Of a stretch of 64,000 nt of DNA, positions 56,855 to 64,000 are shown in pieces (the first letter of the stretch is position 1; every line of letters starts with the position of its first letter). The DNA comes from Lenzites betulinus (Eukaryota; Basidiomycota; Agaricomycetes; Polyporales; Polyporaceae): positions 124,001-188,000 of the forward strand of contig JABYQU010000003.1 of assembly GCA_022264855.1 (NCBI GenBank), given 5' to 3'. Position numbers and translations under genes: made by a program. Under the pieces are notes generated by a model, which saw only the letters and a program-made list of their open reading frames with translations, searched no databases and was not told the origin of the DNA.

Positions 56855-58309
56855 CGCGACTGTGAAGATGTGGAAGTAGTGTGTGTGCAGAGATTCCGCG
56901 GCGGAGAGGGAGCTTATAAGTGGACCGGATAATCAACAATCGGACCCGGGTGCAGCAGGCCGATGACGACACACGAGGCCCACCCTCCGCCCAGCGAAGG
57001 AATGCGATGTCCAGCGAAAGGCACCAGGTAGATCCCAGACGCTGAGTGACCCGGATGTGTTAGCGGCGCATTTACTTCCGGTACAATGAATGGCGAAGCC
57101 CGTGGGGGACGCAAGAATTCCGCAGCTATATTCTTGGAGGGTCAGGGAAGAGACGCCGCGCCGAGCACCATCATGCCTCCCATCTGCGCCGTGCGACCCG
57201 GAAATCACTTCACTGACCTACCAGCGCAGTCAATCAATGTTGCGACAAGTTGCGAGGAGGATACAACTCTTCAAAATCACCGATGTTGGTCCCTGAGATC
57301 CTCCCCGTGTCCGGTCTAAGCCACAAGGGGGTTGACATGGCGCCGAGAACAGCGTCGAACGGGAAAATCCAATACAAAGAATGTGCCGGGATCGTCATAT
57401 CACGATTGTCATTGCTGATATCTGCTTCGTGGATATTTACCCATCGGCATATGCGTGTGCTGCTTCGACTTCGACGGGCAAGTCTATGAGGGTGAGAGTG
57501 GATAGCGTCATAATTTGGTGGAAACACAGAGGGTGCTTACCAGTGACGAGCGATATTTTTGGGAGCGAGCGGGGGATACAACGTAAAGGAACGAGCCTCG
57601 GCACCACTGGTGACTTGACCAAGACTTGACCAAGAGTCATCAGCGCGCCCAGCGCCCAAAGGTCGCTTCGTGAGTGCGCGGCATTAATATTGCGGAGTTC
57701 GTTAGAGTCCGTCCCTCACGTCAGCCTCCCCGATGCTGGGCTGTGCCATGCGCATGCCACTGTAACGACAAGGAATCACGAGTTTGCGCAGTCGAGCCTC
57801 AAGCACTACCACCTTGCGGCGCGATGCCGAGAAGGAGGAGAAGCTTGTTGTTAATGTTACTCCTGAATCTGTACCGCATGTCGCGTATCGAATTGGCTGT
57901 GTCTTCTCTTCATTGTGTCCCCGATGAAAACATCCGGTCCGCGCAAACGTAGTATATTAGCCCCAGGATCACGTCGACTGCTCTGGTGCTGATTTTCGGA
58001 GCAAGCAATTCTGAAGGATATCGTCTCTGTTCTTTATCCACATAGAGAAGTTATTCAGCTGTGTGTAACTCCAGCAACAGAGATATACACTCACATAATT
58101 AGGCTTCTAGTGTTTTTGTTCAAAAAAATCGTACTCGATGTCGTCAGCAAGCTGCAGCTCGCGGTACGACGGGGCCCGGGGACGGCCGCGGGAGTCCCCA
58201 CGCAGAGCGCCTCCGCTCCAGCGTCGGAAGTCGGACGTCGGGCTTCAAACATTTACTGATTGAGTCAACAGTATTTGTATCCTGACGGCTAACATTCCTT
58301 ATAATTGAA
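56855..58309. other. Mostly empty region with one unrecognised minus-strand frame
   Basis: Between P450-3 and the tRNA gene. On the minus strand at about 57640-57234 exon-like pieces can be joined (FTLYPPLAPKNIARHW, VNIHEADISNDNRDMTIPA, WIFPFDAVLGAMSTPLWL, ISGTNIGDFEELYPP). They read like protein but match no family I know. Nothing else is recognised. Confidence 0.35.
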
Positions 58310-58399
58310 GACACTATGGCCGAGCGGTTAAGGCGACAGATTTGAACTCCGATTATCTGTTTCGGTCTCCGAGCGTAGGTTCAAATCCTACTAGTGTCT
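58310..58399 (+). tRNA. tRNA-Ser (anticodon TGA), with an 8-base intron
   Basis: Acceptor stem GACACTA (58310-58316) pairs with TAGTGTC (58392-58398). The D arm is GGCCGAGCGGTTAAGGC. The anticodon stem ACAGA/TCTGT encloses loop TT-TGA-A...A with anticodon TGA at 58343-58345 and the intron CTCCGATT (58347-58354) at the usual position after base 37. A long variable arm with TCGG/CCGA marks it as Ser, and the T arm is GTAGG-TTCAAAT-CCTAC. Sequence through the D arm and anticodon stem is close to the yeast tRNA-Ser(UGA) pattern. Odd point: base 73 after the 7-bp acceptor stem is T where eukaryotic tRNA-Ser normally has G; the G is one base further on. A TTTT run about 20 bases downstream could end transcription. 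Confidence 0.88.
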
Positions 58400-58680
58400 G
58401 TTCGCCAATGAATGCTCTTTTCCTAGAATTGATCATATCGTAAGTCGCTCGACGATGGAGGTTCTGCTCTCGTGCAAATATCGTTTGCCCTGCTTGCCTC
58501 TGCTACCTTGCTTGATGCTTGACGCAGAAGCTGGTTGCCACATGTCGGCGACGTCGGTGCTTCAGCCGGCTACATCAGGCTACATCACACGTCACTCACG
58601 TTACGAAACAGTACGAAACGCGCTCGAGTGGGTTTGTCTCCTTCGACTCGTTGAACGCATGCTGCAAACATAGGCTCGAC

Positions 58681-60175
58681 ATGGCATCTATTCCCCTCAA
58701 CACCCCGCTAGTACTTGCCGTTGCTCTCTCTCTGCATGGGCTCCGAAAACGCTCCCTGTCGCCCTCAGGTGCAGCAGCGGCCTTCTTCGTTGGATACACT
58801 ATGCTTAATGTCCCGCTTCGTACATTCGGGATATCTCTCATCATCTTCTATCTCGCTGGCTCGCGCGCAACGAAGGTCGGAAAGGCGTTGAAGACGAAGC
58901 TGGAAGAAGGTCACCAAGAGGCTGGTTACAGGAACGCGGCACAGGTGTTATGCAACTCGCTCTCCGCTGCTGTGGCCGCCCTCCTCTGGAGCGCCTTGTA
59001 CGAGGCGAACTCCTGGCCTGCAAAGCTGTACGACGCGAGCAATCTTCACGCAATAGCGGATGCACAATCGCTGCCGCATGACTTTGCTCAATGGTGTCCG
59101 TTGACCCCTCCGCCTTCGGCGTCATGGAGCCGTACGTTGCTGTTCGTAACTCTGGGGTGAGTCGCTGTCAATTTGCCTGTCTCTGTTTATGCGAGCACTT
59201 GGTTTTTGCCGGAGATATGCTCCCGTTTCTATCATGCGGCGGGTAAAGCAACGCGCGACAGGTAACACGAATCGATCCCTACCTTGCCAATGTGCATATG
59301 TTGCATTGCTGTGCCTCTCCATGTCTTGCGTAGGCTTGCGTGATTTCTAATAGATTGGGGGCGATATGAGTGATGGCGCGCGACGCTTGCATACCATGTC
59401 GCTATTAGTATCATCGTCGCGGGATGGATTGTGTGGGCAGTGACACATTCATCGCAGTTGGTATTGAGAAGCTTTCCCATTGTCTTTCGGGTCTTGGACT
59501 ATGATCTCACACTGTCTGTAAAACGTAGTCATTTCGCATGCTGCCTCGGCGACACACTGGCCTCCGAGCTCGGCATCCTGTCGAGCTCGCCCCCGATCCT
59601 CATCACCACATTCAAGAGAGTTCCGCCCGGGACCAACGGCGGCCTCTCCAAAACCGGAACCCTGGCCTCGCTCATGGGTGGCCTCATCATGGGAATGACC
59701 ATGGCCGTGTCGCTCGTCGTGCAAAGCACGGCGTGTCGGTCCGCATGGACAAGCGTCGTGCCGTCACTCCTGCTCTGGGGGACTGCCGCAGGCGGACTCG
59801 GATCTCTGGTACGTGCTGCTCCCCTCGTGACCGCGACCGGCGAGCATTGACGGCGCCCCGACGAAGCTCGACTCTCTTCTCGGCGCGACGGTGCAGCAGA
59901 CGCGGTTCCTCACGTCCACGAAACGGATCCTGACGGACGAAGCTCCGGCGCCGGTCTCTGGCGCGGACGTGAAGGTCGTCAGCGGGTACGACCTCCTGAC
60001 GAACAACCAGGTGAGCTTACGGCTTACGGGCCGTGCCGCCGACATCCCCTTCGAGAGAGCTGGGTCTTGGTCGGCGTTGCATGGGTGGGTCGGCGATGTG
60101 CTAACAGTCTTCCGCGCACAGGTCAATCTGCTGTCTTCTATCGCCACTGCTGTCATCCTGGGCGTCCTCGCCTAG
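58681..60175 (+). CDS. TMEM19/DUF92 family membrane protein
   Basis: Integral membrane protein of the TMEM19 family, related to plant VTE6 phytyl-phosphate kinase; the fungal role is unknown. It starts MASIPLNTPLVLAVALSLHG with several hydrophobic segments, including FFVGYTMLNVPLRTFGISLI, and the family signature SRATKVGKALK. After an unusually long intron (about 59158-59529) the exon reads HFACCLGDTLASELGILS, then PILITTFKRVPPGTNGGLSK with GTLASLMGGLIMG, the most conserved part of the family. The third and fourth exons (LDSLLGATVQQTRFLTSTKR; VNLLSSIATAVILGVLA) finish the protein with a C-terminal membrane segment. All junctions join in frame. The tRNA-Ser lies 281 bases upstream. Confidence 0.85.
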
Positions 60176-63100
60176 GGCTCGAAGTCGCCTGTAGCGCTAG
60201 CGTCATAGCATCCGAATATAATGCTCCCCGTACCGTGCGAGGCCGTGTGCGAGAACGACTGACAATAGACGTCAAACTAAATGGGCGGCGGAAGACGGAA
60301 GACTCGAAGACGGCGCGGCCAACGTGGCGGGCGATCCAAGGGTACAGGTACCGTTATGTCTGGCGCGCCGCGCGTGCGTGCTGCGTTATGATGTTTTCTG
60401 CGCAGAATACTGATACGGATGCAGATGTCTAAACGTTGACGTTCTGCAATCAGTGTCCGAAACGTGCTTTCAGCGGTTGTGGTGCTGCTATGCCGAAGGG
60501 GTCGTGCACTAGGTCGTATAACGAACCACTCAGGGACGCACCGATTACCGTTTTGGCATCCTCAGACGTGAAGCCTCTTCATGGTAGAGTTGCCGGTTAT
60601 CCGTCTTGCGCCCAGTCAGACTTGGAAAAGCGTCAAGGTCAAGGACTGCGGTGGCTTATCACAAAGGCATTTGTCGCCTGAGTGGCTGACTTGTCGTAAC
60701 AAGCGTCTTGAGGCCTAAAGCTTCCCATCTTTCTGTGCTTCTGGTGAGCATATATGGGGATCCTATGCTGATGCCCGCGGAAGTTTTGTAGAAACCCGGT
60801 GAGGCACGGCAACGGTGATTCTACACGTCCAACAAGTTCACAGGATGCGGATACACTGAGAGTTTTGTCCTAGCAGGTTTTCAAATGCGAAGTATCCGTG
60901 GCCACTTGGAAGTCTGGACATACATATATGTTCTCTTAAAGCCACCTCCACCAAAATTGTACTCGTCGACTCACCGCGAGATGCCGCTTTATAAAGCCAC
61001 CGCAGTCCCACTGACATGGGATCTTGCGATACCTTTAGCACTTCTTAGGCATGGAATGCCGATTCCGAAGATGGGCGGAGGCCCGAAACCGTATATAGCG
61101 TGGTGTTCTCACCCCTTCTATTCCACCTCGAGGCCCCATAACGCCCTAACGAGCGGCCCAAGGCGTGTCCCCAAACCATGTACATCGCGAGTCTCTCCAT
61201 GATGCACGTCGTTCTTCCGGGCGGCATATGAACGTCGCTCAACCGTTCGGAACCTGGTGCATGCCACGGTAGACGGTAGAAAGGACGAATGCAACACTCC
61301 CCTTCCCATCCGCAGCGACAGTACGCACCCGACTGCGCTGTAAACTCACATCCTGTCTTCTGGCGGAACTCCGACACCGAGGATCTTGCGGCAAGAAGTG
61401 CCAAAGCTGAAATACGCCAGCCTGAGCTTAGGTCGACGCCGTACGTGCGTGACTACTGCTCTGCAGCCTTCTGCAGCCCAGCCGTGCTGCATATGCCAGG
61501 GTCAGCCGCCCCGCCATCCCGAGTACTCGGCAGAGACCGATGACCAGCCTCTTAGCCCCAGGGGCCGAGGACTGCAGACAGTTATAGATCGTGAAAGCGA
61601 AGAGGGACGGGGTGCAGCACAGCCCTTACCGAGGACATGGTCCGGGTTCACAGTGCGTGCCCGAGTTCTGGGTTGCTCGTGCGTGCGGGGTGGAAGTGGA
61701 GGTGGCTCTGACAGCGCAAGAATCTGTACACAGCATGCGTCGCGCACGTATATGGTTCTGTCCAACGAATGCACTATCGCACTTGCGGCCGCGGCTTCGC
61801 ACAATGGGCGTCGGAAGCAGTGGGTACAATCGCCGTGCGGTCCTGTAATGCTATGAGTCTATCGGAGTGACGCGGCGGACGGACGTTGCACCGCGTCTCG
61901 CTCCGTCCGGGCATGTGCTAGAGTGTAAGAGTAAGTAATGCCGACGGGTGGTGCGGCCATGCGTTGGCGGGCCAGGCCGGGGTGTGCTCTATGCCCGACG
62001 GGTGCGTGCGGATGGCCGTGGGCCGATCCCGAGGAAGGGAATCGGATGAGTGCTTGCGACTATTACGACACGCCCGGGAGTGGTCGGCGGATGCGTGGAT
62101 GAATCAGCGCCGAGGACACAGGGCCGCCACAGCGTGTCCTAGTGACTTTATAGCGTAGCGCGCGGGAGTAGCCAGCAATTTGAAGGTTGAACGGGGAGGA
62201 TGGACGCGGCGAGACCCGCGTCGAGGCCACCACGCCCCGGGGAGCAAGGGCCCCAAACGAGGAGACAGGCAGCCCGTCGCGCAGCGTGCAATGGGGCACT
62301 GAGACCGAGAGCGAGCGCTTCGAATTCGAAGGGGGTCCGGGCGCGGAGTGCTAGGCTGCAGAATTGATGGGGCGAGATAGGAAAGGAGGATTGGCGAGGG
62401 CCTCGTGTATAGGGCGTGCGAGGGCGTTTCGCTGGACAGGTGGACATGACCACCTTGGGGAGCATCTCGTCTTGTTCGATGGATGGGATCGCAGATGCGC
62501 GAAGGGGTGCATCTCGCCACTAGGCACCAGTCCGTCAGAATGTCCGTGTCCGGTGATAGATGCAGCCGCTCGCGCCGTGCTCCTTGCCGTGCAGTGAAAC
62601 GCAGATGGAGAGAAGGCCGAGTACAGGACGATACACAAGTCGGGGAGACATTGCGGGCAGTGCAGGAAGCTCGCGGAGGTGACTTTGTGGCGTGAAGACC
62701 GTGTGTATCGGCATGCACGGGAGGGAGGCGTTCAGGGTCCTCCTACACTGCGCAGCAGGTGGGCCGGAGGGTGTGGGGTATGGGAGTGTACAGCATCGTA
62801 CAAGGTGAAAGCGGCCCTGGGCGTTGTTGCACAGATACTGACATGATAGGCGCAGGCCAGCAGGCGACCCCGAACACTGCGGGAGAATTTCGCTGTGCTC
62901 GGACCGATTGGGTGAGAGATTGCGGTGTACAGGTGTTGCCACCGTCGCCGTGCGCACATCTTGGAGGAAAGCAATCGCGGGTGAGTAAATGGCAGAAAAA
63001 TGATGGTAGGGCCGCGAAAGAACAGCACCGGGCAGCGTCGGCAAGACGTATGTGTACATGGACCCCTTGTCGACGGAAGAAATGCTGTGAGCCTCTGATA

Positions 63101-63670
63101 GTGGCCTTCGTCCGCACATGCAAGTCATGAAGCACGGAACTGAAAGACACGGACGAGTGGCGGCGTTCAGTATCGGAGCCCTTTCTGGTAAGCGCTTTCA
63201 AGCTGTAACCCATGCCTAGTCGTGAGAGTATGTTTTGCTAAGTGCCTTCGCACCCCTAGTAGCACCATGATATGGCAAGAATAACAAGCCGTGTAATGCA
63301 ACCGGGGCAGGTGATGGGCGGACACAAGCCGAGGGCTGTGGGGCGAAGTTTTGGGGTGGTCATCCTATGGGACTGATATAGAAGGGTGGCCGGGGTCGCG
63401 CGTGGAAGCGCCCATCTTGGTGAACATGCAGCACGGCGTGCAGCGCCGGTCGAGCTCTCGTTTGCTCCTACTTCTGCTGTCTGCTCGCCCCCAACTTTCA
63501 TCGCGTTCTATCATGGCTTTGTAAAATGCTGTAGTTGATCTCAGTGAGTCTACAGATCTGCTATATATCTCGTGGTACCGCCTCTGCTGCCAGCAGCAAG
63601 CGCGAGGCGACATCAGCCCACCAGCCGTCCACCAACCTCCGTGCCAACAAAGCATGCTAATATTCCTGTC
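60176..63670. other. 3.5 kb GC-rich region without a convincing gene
   Basis: Many overlapping open frames exist on both strands (for example minus 62718-62104, 204 codons), as expected at high GC, but none has recognisable motifs, a consistent intron pattern or a clear start. It may be a long regulatory region for the gene at 63671. A TATATAT sequence near 63560 could be its promoter. I see no repeats, tRNA or transposon features. Confidence 0.35.
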
Positions 63671-64000
63671 ATGACTTCACAGCGACGGCAACCTTTCAAC
63701 GCCAATATCATGAATACGTTCAGGGCATCCCCCGAGCCTCCTTCCGACCGGTTTTGTCCTTCAAGCGCACGCTCCGACCTATTTCCACGTTCTCCTACCG
63801 ACAGCACCTTCGACTTGTGGCGATCTCCGCCACATTCATGCCAGTTTCCCCCGCACGCCTTTGTCATCGCAAGCTGCTATCAGGATCCTTCCTTCCTCCC
63901 CGACGCCCGTGCGAAGTCCACGCCACCGTGCGACCACCTCCGACCCATTCACGAAATCTACCCATCGCCTCCTCTGACTGACGCGGCACTCGCATCAACC
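63671..64000 (+). CDS. 5' end of an unrecognised protein, cut by the window edge
   Basis: The frame opens at ATG 63671 (MTSQRRQPFNANIMNTFRA) and stays open for 110 codons to the last base of the window. Composition is rich in Pro, Ser, Asp and Phe with repeated short motifs such as SPEPPSDRF, FPRSPTDSTFDLW and YPSPPLTDAAL. This resembles the disordered N-terminal part of fungal transcription factors or signalling proteins, but no domain is yet visible. A TATATAT about 110 bases upstream supports the start. Confidence 0.5.
   Translation, partial: MTSQRRQPFNANIMNTFRASPEPPSDRFCPSSARSDLFPRSPTDSTFDLWRSPPHSCQFPPHAFVIASCYQDPSFLPDARAKSTPPCDHLRPIHEIYPSPPLTDAALAST

Noticed and set aside
62104..62718. 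204-codon minus-strand frame
   Set aside because: High GC gives long frames by chance here; composition is Arg/Pro/Ser-rich with no motif and overlapping alternatives on both strands.
1..64000. CRISPR arrays, prokaryotic operons or Shine-Dalgarno sites
   Set aside because: The sequence is eukaryotic, with introns throughout; no regularly spaced repeats were seen.
1..64000. A complete secondary-metabolite cluster
   Set aside because: No PKS, NRPS, terpene synthase, transporter or pathway-specific regulator was recognised; P450, AKR and SDR genes alone do not show it.

Overview
The window is eukaryotic nuclear DNA from a basidiomycete fungus, most likely a wood-decay or litter-decay agaricomycete. 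The evidence is short introns of about 45-70 bases in nearly every gene, class I hydrophobins, the style of the cytochrome P450s (N-terminal anchor followed by an SPLDN(I/V)PG-type hinge), an intracellular-type GH3 beta-glucosidase, an SGNH acetylesterase, and housekeeping genes (Rad7, LIS1/PAC1, a centrosomin-like coiled-coil protein, TMEM19) that splice into fungal-type proteins. The species cannot be named from the sequence alone. All gene models were spliced by eye from GT/GC...AG junctions, frame continuity and comparison between paralogues inside the window.

Layout. 1-20 kb: P450-1 (+), a RAD7-like repair gene (+), aldo/keto reductase AKR1 (-), microprotein gene copy 1 (+), a kinase-like gene with an in-frame stop (+), a decayed stretch, P450-2 (+) and the intact kinase-like paralogue (+). 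20-30 kb: AKR2 (+), an alpha/beta hydrolase (-), a decayed hydrolase fragment (-), AKR3 (-), microprotein copy 2 (+). 30-45 kb: hydrophobin 1 (+), GH3 beta-glucosidase (-), SGNH/GDSL esterase (-), microprotein copy 3 (-), a protein kinase with an HQD catalytic loop (+), an unrecognised 380-residue protein (+), hydrophobin 2 (-). 46-57 kb: centrosomin-like coiled-coil protein (+), short-chain dehydrogenase (-), LIS1/PAC1 (-), a probable small inverted-repeat element, P450-3 (-). 58-64 kb: intron-containing tRNA-Ser(TGA), TMEM19/DUF92 membrane protein (+), about 3.5 kb of GC-rich sequence without a convincing gene, and the 5' end of a gene that runs off the window.

How the parts relate. The first 30 kb is a locally duplicated accessory region. 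P450, AKR, kinase-like gene, hydrolase and microprotein gene each occur in two or three copies, some intact and some decaying. Three P450s, three AKRs, one hydrolase and one SDR could form a tailoring or detoxification set, but no polyketide synthase, NRPS or terpene synthase was seen, so calling it a biosynthetic cluster would be inference. The most unusual item is a 67-residue microprotein gene present three times (near 11.4, 29.0 and 37.2 kb), with TATA box, leader and trailer also conserved. Two of the copies share a further upstream segment, which makes an inverted segmental duplication. Several introns appear to use GC-AG boundaries, including one kept in both kinase-like paralogues.
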